A stretch of DNA of 64,000 nucleotides from Polytrichum commune (lineage: Eukaryota > Streptophyta > Polytrichopsida > Polytrichales > Polytrichaceae): contig OX485806.1 in assembly GCA_950295325.1 (NCBI GenBank), positions 55,113,169 to 55,177,168 on the forward strand. The letters are read 5' to 3'. The notes beneath the pieces were generated by a model. That model saw nothing but the letters and a program-made list of their open reading frames with translations, was not told where the DNA came from and did not search any database. Shown piece after piece: positions 10,931-22,762 of this stretch. The translations under genes were made by a program, and so were the position numbers. Each line of letters opens with the position of its first letter. Position 1 is the first letter of the stretch.

Positions 10931-13900
10931 ATTCCGTTGCAAGCGTTGCCCTCAGGGCCAAGCAAAAAAAGGGTTTTTTGATGTTCATTGCGTATTTCGT
11001 ACACAAAAATCAACAAACCAATTGGATGAGGATTTTGTGGACACGTATGAACCTAGGGTCCCGTCTCGGCAGTTGTCGCACCAGGTTGTGCTCCCCCTTT
11101 GGGAGTTTTATTGTAGCTAGTTTAAAAGTCATGTCCAATGTAGTAGCACCGACAACGTGTGTTGCTTCAAATGTGCGCAGGAAAAAAGAAAAATGATTGT
11201 TAGTTAGTATGGGCAAGGTACTATGGGATTACAATGATCCGGTGCGTGCATGTATTGTGCAAGAGCAACACCGTAAACATAAGTTGCAAGAGACTTTGAA
11301 AGTGGTAAGTCAGTCAAGAGGTACGACGACCAGCTAGCAATTGACAATCTTTGCAGCTACGTGAATGATTAAGATGGTAATAGACTTGGAAAAAGAAGCG
11401 GGAGCGCGTGTTACAAACATTAAAAGTCTACACTTCCATCTTCTAGAAACTAATTGGTATGTGTGTGCATGCATTTTTGTATCCTAGGGGTCCCATTGTG
11501 AACACATCCTCCGCAGACATTGGTATGGATCCGAAAGCCTAGCGGACTCTTTGAAATTTCCGGTCATGGTTTCTGTGTCGTGAATTGGGAGTAGAAGTCG
11601 ATAATCCCAAAAACTCTCATTTGTAATTTATCATTTTTTTTTTTGTTGCAATGTGAGACTTGATGGGTCCCTTTTTTATTCTCCAATAGGTGACTGGCCG
11701 TGTGGATAATTTCCTATACATCCCAGATATAATGCAAAATTTTAAGGCATTTACAACAATTAAGCACACCCTGTCTAACGTGTGTGTAGAGGAGAAGTAT
11801 GGTGGATGTGATGTTCCGCCAACATGAAACGAAGATACTAAAGTTCCAATGTTATAATAGACACACCAAGAGGACATACATTGGAACAATGTACCACAAC
11901 CTCCAAGATTTCAATATTTGATAAACCTCAATTGTTGGTCATGAACCCTTGTGGTTCTATGGCCATATACTACTCGCACGGTCAATACCAAAGAATGACA
12001 AGTGCATACTGCCAACAATAACGATTGAGGCACCACTATATCGTGCACAACATTGCAAAGAAGACCAAAATATGCCTTGGTGCCCGTCCGAGTGGTTGAA
12101 CCCAACCTATGCTCCTAGGGTTTGTTTTGTTGTGTTGCATCCAACCAAATTGAGGTTGGTGGTATACACCTCAATGTCGCTAAGGTTAGGAGTTAGAATC
12201 TTTGAATGTGGCCTGATTGAGTTGAAAGTGTTAGCGAATGGAATATGAAGCTACAGTGAGATTGGGCCATTGGTTGTTGTTAGTGTCTTACTTGTAGTTG
12301 GGAGGACCACCCAAACACATTTTGTGGGCCAATTGCACGCAAAACAATGAAAAATGCCATATGTGTGTTTTGATGGTACCATGATGCACGAGGTGTTGTG
12401 AATGCAGGTAAGGTTACAAGGTTGTGACATCCGGGAGATCAATATCTTTGTTGGGCACGTAGTGTTGACCTAAGTTGAGGTGGGGAGTGATTGCGGTGTT
12501 GTTCGTTGCCATTGCAATGAAATTTGTAGGATAAACTCAAGGCAATGGCTTCGGCTTTGTTTTGCATTTGATTGGCGATGGATTTGAGAAAATTGAAGTT
12601 CTTTGTGGACCGCAAGCGGGCATTCAAAGAGTTTCTTGCACAATGTTGCAAGATCAACACATGGAAAAAAAATTGTGTTCTAGCCAAAGAAAAACATGAC
12701 ATGAGAAAAAACGTATGGGTTATAGATATGGAATATGGGAACAACAGGGATGTGCAGGTTAGTGCTCGTGGCACTTGCTAGGGTTGGGAGGCGGTCAAGC
12801 TAAGTTAAGGAAAACTAGCAAGGGTTGTGACACTCCACCAACATTTGACCGAAAACTTGTTGTCTCGATAATTGCATGCTTCTTCAAATTACAAAATCTG
12901 AACTGTAGCACATGAAACGACTTCAAATACAAACATTCCAGGGGTTTGGATTTTTTCTTCTGGGTGCTAACAATCAAGGATGTGCAGGCCAGTAGGTATG
13001 CATGTAGGGATAAGAGATCCAGGAGAAACAAGTTCGATGGCATCAAAGAGTGGAGCTTGGACTGCAGCGGAAGACATTGAGAAACAATTTGGCAAAGCTA
13101 TGTGAATGCATTTGCAAAAGGGGGATTGAAAAAACATAATGGGATATATACATGAGAGGTTGATGAAATCGTTGGACATCCCAAACATGTACAGGATGTA
13201 GTCAGAAAATGTTTGGTTAATTATGGGAAATATTAAGAATCATGGAGTGCCAGACGAAAATGGGGCATTTTCCATATGGGGCCCTTTGCCATATTTCTCA
13301 CCGTCATGTTTATGACAATGGTCAATCCCTAAACTACGAATTGTAGTGCATCATGCGCAATCGAGTTTCTGACCTTTGGCACTCCTTAATATGGATCTAG
13401 AGTAAGTGCCAGGTTTAATAACCCCTGCTCTAGAATAGGCATGAATCTTGAAAGTAGACTTGTTCTGTATCAGTGTTGCATCAACTGCCCGCAAAGATGG
13501 AGTCTGTGGTTTAGGAGTGTGAACGACGACCGCCGGAGTAACTGAGCAGTCAGGTGGGTTGGCAATCTTCATGTTGTTGACGTCTGCAGAACCATCGATG
13601 GACAACGTGGTGTGAAGTTGAGATGAACTAGGAGCACCTAATGGACCAAGGCTTGGGAGACGTGAGTCAGTACCTATTGGAGAAGAATATGATGAGATGA
13701 CATGAAGGAAAGGGTACCAATAATTGGGTATTATATACACCTTGGGTAGACACCAATACCCAAATATATGACAACCTATTAGATCAATTAATAGTCAATA
13801 TTTATTCATGTCAATTCTAGACAATCTGTTTCATGTAGGATTAGAATGTACTCCAGTAATAGTCATTACTTTATGACCACCAAATATGATACATGTCAGT

Positions 13901-15159
13901 ATAGACTAATTTTCCTACGCACTAAAAAATAACTCATTCTTGATAACCTAATATATGCTATGCCGAAATGATGAAGTTAAACCCTAAAGGTGTATGTACC
14001 TTTTATGGAAAAATAATAAATTTGAAAATTTGTGGAGGCCGTCATTGTCAGGAGAGATGCGTAAATATATCAACAAATTCGAAATAGATTAGTAACTGAT
14101 GTCAGTGTTGTCAGTGATCTAATCTCGGATACCGCGTTTTATTAAACGCGGGAATATAATTTGATGACATAGCTTGATAGAAATTAAATACAAAGGAAAG
14201 GGATACGGAGGACTAGCTTGGGAGACATGAACGTACGATTAGTTCCGGGAGGAGCATCTCGTGAGAGTAGCTAGTGTGCATGAGAGTTTGTGTAGGAGCA
14301 GAGAAGTTCGGGCATTGGTGGGGCATCGAGATGCACACATGAAGGAAACAGGGCACACAACAGTCTCTTCAGCGGAGCCGTCACGGAAGCCTAGGAAGAG
14401 GAGGGGCAGGACAAACTTCAGCAACTCGAAGCAGAAGAGGCACGCTGCGAGGGATCTGAAGAAGAAGGACACCCCGAGCATTGAGGGTCGTGGAACTCCA
14501 TCGAACTTGAGCGACGAAGCGGAAGAGGATCAGGGAGGAACTTGGAGAGGGAGGTGTAAAATACGGTCGTTACACCTAGAGTCCATAGCAGAAGCTGAGG
14601 ACGCGGGCAAGATTCACGGGACCTCAGTTGCAACAGCGATGGATGAGAGCGAACAAGAGAAGGAATCGAGTAGCAGAGCGAGTGATGCTAGTAAGATGGA
14701 TTCACCTCAGTAGACAAGTGATCCTCCCGCGGACGATATAAGTGTTTTCCTTGGAGGCTTAAGCTTCTGTTGAAACCCTAATCATTGCAGTAGTTTGACC
14801 TAACGCGAGATATGTTTGTGATTCATTAGCGAGAAGATAGCCCTGATAGCGGACATATCTACAGAGACACGGATGATATAGAATTTCCAGTCACGAAGTG
14901 ACAACTTTTAAAGGGAGAAGAGAAGCGCACAAATTGTATTATACCGGCCATGCGGGGAGGCGCGGGACATCTGATGGAAGCAAGAACGCCAAACAAATAG
15001 GCCTCGAGGGAGCAACGCAAAAAAACTCGATCGGAGACACTCGATAATTCACAAGTAAGGCAATCATTCCATTTGCATCTAGACTTCTCATTGCTGATTA
15101 AACATGAAACTGCATTCAGCTAAATTCCCCAGCTTTTGATAGAGGTGAGAAATTCACCA
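10931..15159. other. Unassigned DNA, no supportable gene
   Basis: The region holds only short reading frames. Two are slightly longer than expected. A minus-strand frame at 13351-13740 (129 codons) is Ser/Thr/Pro-rich. A plus-strand frame at 14261-14713 (150 codons) is rich in Lys, Arg, Glu and Ser, opens with GTG, and has a KPRKRRGR-type basic stretch near codon 43. Neither resembles a family I know, and neither has a convincing start or splice context. The stretch 14230-14720 is noticeably more GC-rich than its surroundings and could be an exon relic. Confidence 0.45.
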
Positions 15160-16317
15160 ATCCCACAGATCCGTGGGATTGGAGAATGTATTTCTTGTTG
15201 GGAATAACAATTTACTCCCGATTCATCAGATTAAATTTTGCCTATCACATCAAGCAACGATGCCGACATTCACCAATCCCACGGATCCGTGGGATTGATG
15301 CATGTGCATACATTTTTACATCGGAGCTAACATTCCTCAATTCCAAGGATCCGTGGGATTGGCAAGTGTTCACGCAGTTGAGCAACGATGCCGACATGCA
15401 TCAATCCCATGGATCCTTGGCATTGGCAAGTGTTTACGCAGTTGAGCAACGATGCCGATATTCACCAATCCCACGGATCCGTGGGATTGATGCTTGTGCA
15501 TACATTTTTACATCGGAGTTAACATTCATCAATCCCACGGATCCGTGGGATTGGCAAGTGTTTACGCAGTTGAGCAACAATGCCGACATTCACCAATCCC
15601 ATGGATCTTTGGCATTGGCAAGTGTTTACGCAGTTGAGCAACGATGCCGACATTCACCAATCCCACGGATCCGTGGGATTGATGCATGTGCATACATTTT
15701 TACATCGGAACTAATATTCATCAATCCCACGGATCCGTGGGATTGATGGATGTGCATACATTTTTACATCGGAGCTAACATGCATCAATCCCACGGATCC
15801 GTAGAATTAGCAAGTGTTTACGCAGTTGAGCAACGATTCCGATATTCATCAATCCTACGGATCCATGGGATTGATTTATGTGCATACATTTTTACATCGG
15901 AGCTAACATTCATTAATCCCACGGATCCGTGGGATTGGCAAGTGTTTACATTTCTACATCGGAGCTAACATTCATCAATCCCACGGATCCGTGGGATTGG
16001 AAAGTGTTTGCGCAGTTGAGCAACGATGCCGACATTCATCAATACCACGGATCCGTGGGATTGATGCATGTGCATACATTTTTACATCGGAGCTAACATT
16101 CATCAATCCCACGGATCCGTGGGATTGATGCATGTGCATAAATTTTTACATCGGAGCTAACATTCACCAATCCCACGGATCCGTGGGATTGACAAGTGTT
16201 TACGCAGTTGAGCAACGATGCCGACATTCTCCTATTCCACGGATCCGTGGGATTAATGCGTGTGCATATATTTTTACATCGGAGCTAACATTCATCAATC
16301 CTACGGATCCGTGGGAT
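15160..16317. repeat. 64-bp tandem array of a 20-bp perfect palindrome
   Basis: The core ATCCCACGGATCCGTGGGAT is its own reverse complement. Seventeen cores start at 15276, 15340, 15404, 15468, 15532, 15596, 15660, 15724, 15788, 15852, 15916, 15978, 16042, 16106, 16170, 16234 and 16298. All steps are 64 bp except one of 62. Nine cores are exact and the rest carry one to four changes. An outlying variant lies at 15160-15179. Between cores are 44-bp spacers of only two kinds: A (GATGCATGTGCATACATTTT...) and B (GGCAAGTGTTTACGCAGTTG...). The order is A B B A B B A A B A hybrid B A A B A. In many copies the palindrome extends to 24-30 bp. It lies about 0.6 kb upstream of the ParB-methyltransferase-like gene. 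Confidence 0.95.
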
Positions 16318-16788
16318 TGAATAGTATGCACATTGTCATGCAACAAGACAAACATTAATCACACGGATTCCTTCGTCTCATGCACTCCTTGTGAGGGCCA
16401 CAGGGAAATTGCCTAGTGTTATTCTAGTAATTAGGATAAGTGGTGCAAGGCTCCAGCTCCATGAAGCTTAATTCCAGTAGAATGTTACTTTAGAGATGCA
16501 CATGATCATGCTTGGCTACCTGTAGAAGGGACTGCTGTCACAGTAGTATTAAAGGTAGGGATGCAAAAAACGAACTCTATGTATGAGCAAAGCATTTGTA
16601 AATGCTCTTGAGAAAGTGAAAATCAATAAAGAAAAGGTATTTTACACACCACTTGTGATCAAGTCAGCTGAGAAATGGAGGTAAGGGGTGACCAATTGAA
16701 GTTTAGTTAGTGAGGGAGGACGCCCCCCACCCGGTAGATTTTCACTCGTCAGGCACCTCGGTTGCGGCTACGTGGACAATTTGCTCCA

Positions 16789-16808
16789 ATCCCACGGATC
16801 AATGGGAT
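16789..16808. promoter_or_regulatory. Isolated degenerate copy of the array palindrome at the gene's 5' end
   Basis: The sequence ATCCCACGGATCAATGGGAT keeps 18 of 20 bases of the array core. It lies 470 bp beyond the array and 91 bp before the first recognised exon of the downstream gene, separated from the array by unrelated sequence. It could be a binding site or part of an upstream exon or leader. That it is regulatory is inference from position only. Confidence 0.35.
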
Positions 16809-17299
16809 TAATTGATATGGTCAAATTTTCACAATTTCTTCGCTGTTTCATCTCATTAGTCTTTCATTTTGTTAATGCCATTTGTTTCTCTCTATGTAGG
16901 AGTTGGAGGGAATGGATCTCTCCGATGATCTTGTGGTCTTGGAGCCCTCTGTGGAGGAGGAGCAAGCGGAGGATGTTGTGGACTTGAACAACGTTGAAGA
17001 GCTGGAGGATATTGAGGAGGTTGTTCCAGAACAACTCGAGCAAGTTGACCGGGTGAACACCGACGTGCAGGAGGTAGTTGATTTAGACACTTATGTCTTC
17101 CGTTCTTGCACCTGCCCTCCTTTAGAGTCGGTGGTTGAGTTATTCTCGTGTGTACTAAATTGAATCGGATGTTTGTAGACTCCCTCTAGACTTCCCGAGG
17201 AACCTCCCGAGTCGGCTAACCCCGAAGAGAGTGAGGTCAATCTTCGAGCGAAGCAGAAACAAGATTTGACGGCATTCGCATTCGGCCTCCGCATTCGGC

Positions 17300-17660
17300 C
17301 TCTTGAGAAGTCTCGACTTTGCATCCCCCTCTGCCGCTTGCGGGATTTGCCACTCGTTTGGCCCATCAACGAGTTGGATGTCCAGAGGTTGGAGAACGAA
17401 TTCGTTACGGGGTACCGAGATGGTGACCGTGTTCTCTATGTTTCCATCTACAACAACAAGGACAACATCTTGGAGGTCATGGACGACATCTTGTCCACCT
17501 GGAGTCCGTTGTGGAAGCTTGAGAGTGAAAGATTCGAATGCACGGATGGCCGCCGACCCCAATCTTCTCCACTTTGTGGGCAAGATGTTCTATGTGTGGG
17601 AGGGGAACCACCGGTTGACCGCTTGGTGGCGCCACGTGAACAAGTTCCATCCTACGGAAG
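17300..17660 (+). other. ParB-like (ParB/sulfiredoxin fold) domain in exon 2
   Basis: The first half reads IPLCRLRDLP, then INELDVQRLENEFVTGY, then RVLYVSIYNN. This matches the ParB N-terminal pattern of a starting strand, a helix and a returning strand. After a one-base frame change comes FYVWEGNHRLTAWW (17588-17629), corresponding to the family's signature G-H/N-R-R/L-x-x-A box. In bacteria this fold binds CTP or ATP in partition proteins and is also fused to phage DNA methylases. The assignment rests on visual motif matching; a profile search would decide. Confidence 0.6.
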
Positions 17661-19777
17661 AGGCGTGGCATATCTCTCCCTATTGTATTGCCTTGGATTC
17701 GCGGAAGCATAGTGGCGTTCTCATGAATGCCATGAACGACGTGAATTGGTATGTCTCTCTCTATTCTTTGCTACTTCATTCTTTGTTTGTGAGTGTCTTC
17801 TCATCTTGTCTTCTTCAATTTTTTGTAGGTCTATCGAGAACGACCACGTCAAGTCCAGCCTCCCCTCCAAGCTTTCACCGCATCCGCTACTTTGGGACCT
17901 TGGAGTTGGAGGACTTCAAGGACCTCATTTCCAAGGAGGACTACTTGGCTTGTATCAATGCCAAGAGGAAGCACAACACTTGGTACCCCTTGACCATCGA
18001 CGTCTTCGTCTCCTTTCTCTACAAGGTAATCACTTCCCCACACTTTGATTTCTCTCCTTTCAATTTCCATCTTCTTCGTTGGCTTACCTTTGCTTGCAAC
18101 CAAAGAGAGATCTCCGCTGCCTCCGACGCTGCAGCTAGAGCTTACAAGGATGAGACTCCGGCCGATCAGAGGACCGCTCTCGGTGTTTGGAGGGCCATGA
18201 CACTTGCTGAGGAGAAGGCCAGAAAGTCCATTCGCTCCAAGAGCTTCGAGAAGTATGTGGCCGTTGCCAACTCCGAGAATACCGACGCCTTCTTTGATGA
18301 GGTGCTCCTCTTCATCTTCTTTTCTCCTTCGATTTGTCCTTCAAGATTTCTTCTCAATTTTGCTAACTCACTTCCAATTTCCTCATCTAGATCAATCGGC
18401 ACTTCTCGGTGAACACGATCCCGGACATGACCATCGAGAAACTTTCTAAGGTGGCCAACACTCATGTCCCGTGTCATTTCAAGGCGAAGTGGCTCCGTTG
18501 GTGGAATTCCACCATGACTGTCCGAATCGGCAACAAATTCCCTTCCATTGTGCCCCTTAAGGAGAGGGTCCTCGAATCCTGGCTTCATAAGGCCTCTTTC
18601 AGGGCTCAGGTGAATCCCTCCCCTCCTTTGGATTGATTTTTTTCTCTACGGTTGTCTATCCTCATTTCTTGTTTTTCATTCTATGACTACAGTTGGAGGA
18701 CAAGGTTGATTTGGAGTTCAAGTCCTTAGAGGCTAGCCTTGGTCGCGCCATCAATTGGGACGTGCAAGGGGGTGTGTTACATCCACCAAAGTTCGTGGAT
18801 GGATGGAGGATCCTTATCTGGGACCACGCCTTCCCGCATTTCTTTGAGGAGAAGTCAAACACAAAGTTCCTCAAGGGCACGAACCTCACTGAGTTTGAAG
18901 ATGGTATCAAGATCATTCACCGTGTCCTTTATAGGTATTTCTTCCTCCTCTCCACTTGTCCTTCATTTTCTTTGCAACACTCGAACTTCTCTCATTTTTT
19001 CCCATGTCATTTGCTTTAGGTACATCTATCACGAGCTTATTCCGAAAGAAGCTCTTTCTGCCTCCTTTCTACCGGTCTATGTCGAGGAGTGGGTTCTGGA
19101 CTCCTCCCCGAATTTCATGTACACTGACAAGCACGATGTTTACCCATTTGCTCACCTCAAGCATGCAGGGTGGTATTTGGACTGTTCGAAGGGGTTCGTT
19201 CCTCCCTCGGAGGTTCATTTGTTCACCTTTTTGAATGCTGAGGCACCCGCTGATGTTGTCTTTCACGAGCTCGTGGTCCCCGAGGAGTCGGTGAAGGGTA
19301 CGAAGGCATCGAAGGTTGTTAAGGAAATCAAAAGCAAGAAGGTGAAGGCGGTCTCGGGTACTCAAGCTTCCCAAGCCACTGTGTCTACTCGTTCTGCTAC
19401 GAAGGCCGCCGCCGAGGCTTCCGCTGCACCTGCTGCCACCTTTGTAGGTAGCCCATCCCTCCCTCTTGCCTTGCATGCCCCCGCTCCTTCTCACAGCACA
19501 GCCACTGCCCCCTCTTTGACTTGCAAGAGGAAGGCATTCGCAGCAGCAACGAGTGCTACATCCTCTGAGACTGCTTCTACCTACAGTCTCATTGAGAATG
19601 TAGACATCGGAGTGCTTATGGACCACTACACGAAGACAAACTCCCACCAAGCGGCCTACCTTCGCATCGAAGAATTCCTTGTCAAGGTAGGAGTCCACTT
19701 CTTTTTTCATTCTTGCATTCATTTCTATCTTGTGAAGCATTCATTTTCTCTTCTCAACCTTCTTCTTTGCTCTACAG

Positions 19778-20736
19778 GTTGGTGTCGTTCGGACTCGCCT
19801 TAACAGGAATCCCAAGTCCCATACCGGTATCGACCTTCTCCTTGTCGATGTACCGGACAATCTCCCGGTGCCCGCCATCTCGACTTCGCCATCCGACATT
19901 CCAGCGTGGAACCGCCGGGGTCCGAGTTTCTTTGATGATGTCTTTACTTTCGCAGAGGACAACCTCCATGACAACGGTGTCCTCGTCATCATGCACCCCA
20001 ATGCCCCCAAGATGCACGACGACATTCGCGATTGGGCCTTGGAATGTCACTTTACTGTCGCCAGGGACTGGTGGGGCGTGAATGATCTTCACCTTACGTC
20101 CGCACAAGATCCCAAGATGTTTGTAAGTATTTCTTCTCCTCCTCTTCATTTACTTCAAGTTGTACATTTTTCTTTTTGTCACTAACTATGCAATTTTCTT
20201 TGTAGACAAAACGCTTCTTCATCAAGGTTCTTGTGCCCCTCGGCTCCACTCTCTCCGTTTACGAGGCGGAGGACTATTCGAAGTTGGGCTTCTCATTGGA
20301 GAAGGATTCCCTTCTCCACAATTTCACGGATGAGGAGAGCCAGCTCATGAAGGATGGCAAGGTGCCATAGAGAGGGGCTCGAGAGAAGAGCATGGAATTC
20401 TTAAGCATTGTTATCCAGACGCTCACTAGGAAGCACGACATTGTCATGGATTGGCAATGTGGCACAAGTTTCTCTTTGCCCTCCTATACTTTGTCTTTGA
20501 GTTTCATTTCTTGCTTTTGCATTTTTAATTTTTTCTCTACCTCACTCAATTTCTTTTCATTTAGGTGCATCCATCAATGCGTGTCGTATGGCGCTCGAGC
20601 GAGACTCAGAGATCTTCGAGGCCGTCCTGCTGCCTCTGCGGGACTCTGTACCTCCGGCCGAACCCGTTGTCGCACATCCGGACCCCTCTTCTACTGAACC
20701 TCGGCAAAAGCTCCTGAGGCGTCACAGAAAGTGTGC
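19778..20736 (+). other. Beta-class DNA methyltransferase-like domain (exons 8-10)
   Basis: Motif order is that of beta-class N6-adenine/N4-cytosine enzymes, with the catalytic motif first and the SAM motif last. DLLLVDVPDNLP (catalytic-motif tetrad DVPD at 19847-19858) occupies the place of the D/S-PP-Y motif. FFDDVFTFAEDNLHDNGVLV then matches the helix and strand that follow it. RGAREKSMEFL precedes IVMDWQCGT (20443-20466), which sits where the D-P-F-x-G-x-G SAM-binding motif is expected, followed by INACRMALERD. Both motifs are altered (DVPD for DPPY, QCGTS for FxGxG), so catalysis may be lost or changed. The TAG at 20368 replaces the residue before RGAREKS. Confidence 0.6.
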
Positions 20737-21052
20737 GTAAGTCTGATTTCTAACTTAGCACCTCTTTCATTGGTTTTTTTTTCATTTTTTTTCTTGCTTT
20801 AGCTTATGCATTCTAGTATGTTGCTTTGTGTGCAGAGTTCCACGGGAGAGCCCTATCCGTGTCCTCAACCCGGACATGTTTCGAAGCCCTCCACGGGCGT
20901 TCGAACTACCTTCGTATGCTGGTGGGCTTGCCCATCAGTTCGCGGTCGTACCATCTCCACTTATTACTCGCGCTCGTCCTGTTGATAGGCGTGTGTTGGA
21001 ATATTTAGATGTAGAGGCCAGGCAGGGAATGGAAAGTGATAGAGATGACTAG

Positions 21053-21844
21053 GCGTTTTTTAAACTATGAATAGCATTATAACACAAAAAAAATATGTTT
21101 TCTTGCCTCCAAACACCCGTGGGGCGTTTGGTTATGTTAAAGAGCACATGCGTCTCTAAAGTGATGCTTGGAATGGTTGGAGCTCGATGTTCTTCCTTTG
21201 TCATATAATTTCTTATATGAAGTAGTAAAAGCCCTTGACATAGTAATTGTTTCCATTCCCCACACATCATATAAGCTTTATATCTAGGTAGGGGAGGGAA
21301 TTATTGCATACGAACGTATCTATCACTCGTCCACCGTGAAAACCCTAGAATAGTATGTAACTTTGAGTACTATTGTTTCTTATTAATTTGACATCAAAAT
21401 TTGAGGCCAATCAACCTAAAGAATATTCACTTGTTGGATTGTATAAACTTCGCCATTTAAATTATTGTTTCGAGGATGCCCGCATCTAAATGATGAAGCC
21501 AACCCTAATTACGCCCTTAGCCTTAAACACTAAAACAAATTTGTGAATTAATTAAAACACAATTTCATTTCAACCTTGAACGGTCCTCATTTAAATCACC
21601 CTTTCATTTAAATGATGACGTCAGCCCTAATTTCACTATATATATAATAACAAAAATTTGCAGTAGGACCCCTTTCCTCGGATTTGGGGTACTCTTTTCC
21701 CTTAAAATATACATTTACAATTTTGTCCGGACAAAATTCAGTGGTAACAGGATCCTTATGTTTCAATAAATTTTTGAAAAGCGAGCGGAGAAATTCACGA
21801 AAACATGACGCTCACCGCTCTACGCTCATGCTGTAACTTTCCCC
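21053..21844. other. 3' flank of the split gene, nothing recognised
   Basis: AT-rich DNA with no supportable reading frame, RNA gene or transposon end. It may contain the 3' untranslated region of the preceding gene. Confidence 0.5.
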
Positions 21845-22344
21845 CCCTACCTAATTACACTAACTCCCCTAATACCCTCTTACTAATTCACACACTTTCT
21901 TTCTAACTCTAAGAGCTCAAAATCCTAGAGAGGAGGGGGAGAGAGAGAGGAGAGAAGAAGAGAGGAAAAAGAAGAAGAAAAGAGAGGAGGGAGGAGGAGG
22001 AGAGGGCACCCAAGACCATAACCCCTTAACCTTCTCCTACTTAGTAGGACCTTATCCTATTCACTAAATCCTCACCCTCTAAACCAACAAGAGCATGTTC
22101 TAATTCAAACATTTAAATCCAAGGCCCTTCCTCTTGCTTCATCAAACACTACTCACTTAACCAAAACACTCCCTAATGTCACTAAGCTTCTACTTAACCA
22201 CACAAAATAGGCTTAAGGCCTAAAACATAAACCACACCAAGCCTCATTCTTTTTATACTTTTGATTATTTTAATAACACTACAAATGCAATTCTAAATAA
22301 ATTCTAAACATAAAACAAATATGAGCACTCATTTTGGGCTCATA
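21845..22344 (-). mobile_element. Family C LTR fragment, inverted and truncated
   Basis: This is the reverse complement of roughly 1078-1620, ending GGGCTCATA at 22344. It carries the purine-rich tract (21925-22010) that mirrors the pyrimidine tract in the 1-kb copy. The inner two thirds of the LTR are missing at the left edge. Confidence 0.85.
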
Positions 22345-22762
22345 TGGTTCATGAGATATAGATCAGGAAGAGGGGAGAGGAGAGTTCAGTTCTTCTTGAG
22401 AAGAGAGTCTTCCTTGCCCTCATAGTTTTTTGAATACCCTCAGCGTGCTGATTTTTTCCGTCTGGGTGTGAAGCCTTTTTTACTGTGTATCAGATTCTTC
22501 TTGCTATAAGAAAAATATATTTTATACTCCATTGATCTCACATTTCATTGTTGATTGGATAATGTTACTTTTGTGTTTTCGGGTGTGAATATCTCATTGA
22601 ATCTAATAGAGTGTGTGTATGTGTGTTCGATAGAACTGGAAATCTCTTCCGAGAAAGGGAGATATCTGGTAATGGTGAGAAGAATGAAGTGAATTCCCTG
22701 AATGTTCCTGGAGGACTACAAGTATAATACTTTGTAGTGTGATTGCCGCTGAGTAGGAGTGG
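22345..22762. other. Unassigned repeat interrupted by a family D LTR
   Basis: No coding signal. Stretches such as TCTTGAGAAGAGAGT near 22396 recur at about 25537, on the other side of the family D insertion. This suggests that 22345-22762 and 25287-25860 belong to one older repeat. Confidence 0.4.

Larger units (their letters stand above)
16900..21052 (+). pseudogene. Split gene for a ParB-like / DNA-methyltransferase-like protein (broken copy)
   Basis: Eleven exons can be traced: 16900-17073, 17179-17748, 17829-18025, about 18110-18301, 18391-18609, 18693-18934, 19020-19686, 19778-20122, 20206-20467, 20565-20736 and 20836-21052. Introns are 80-105 bp with GT-AG ends, and reading phases agree across nearly all junctions. 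At least one 5' exon is missing, because exon 1 starts at an acceptor (TATGTAG). The order is an acidic N-terminus, a ParB-like domain (exon 2), a Trp-rich middle region of unknown family (exons 3-7), an Ala/Ser/Lys-rich linker (about 19290-19600), and a beta-class methyltransferase-like domain (exons 8-10). Damage consists of apparent frameshifts near 17530-17565 and 17865-17885, and an in-frame TAG at 20368-20370. The introns argue against bacterial contamination. The ancestral function was probably DNA binding and base methylation; this is inferred from motifs. Confidence 0.7.

Noticed and set aside
14261-14713. Lys/Glu/Ser-rich 150-codon frame as a confident gene
   Set aside because: It opens on GTG, has low-complexity composition, and no splice or homology support; kept only as a possible exon relic in the region entry.
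15186-15968. Protein with repeated HQSHGSLALASVYAVEQRC-type units
   Set aside because: The frame is an artefact of the 64-bp tandem array: three 64-bp steps make 192 bp, a multiple of three, so long frames arise automatically. It does not have a gene-like start or end.
15160-16317. CRISPR array (regular repeats with 44-bp spacers)
   Set aside because: Spacers are only two recurring sequences rather than unique ones, the repeat is fully palindromic, there are no cas genes, and the setting is a eukaryotic genome.
16900-21052. Bacterial or phage contamination for the ParB-methyltransferase gene
   Set aside because: At least ten GT-AG introns with pyrimidine tracts and matching phases show a eukaryotic gene, and it is flanked by plant-type LTRs.
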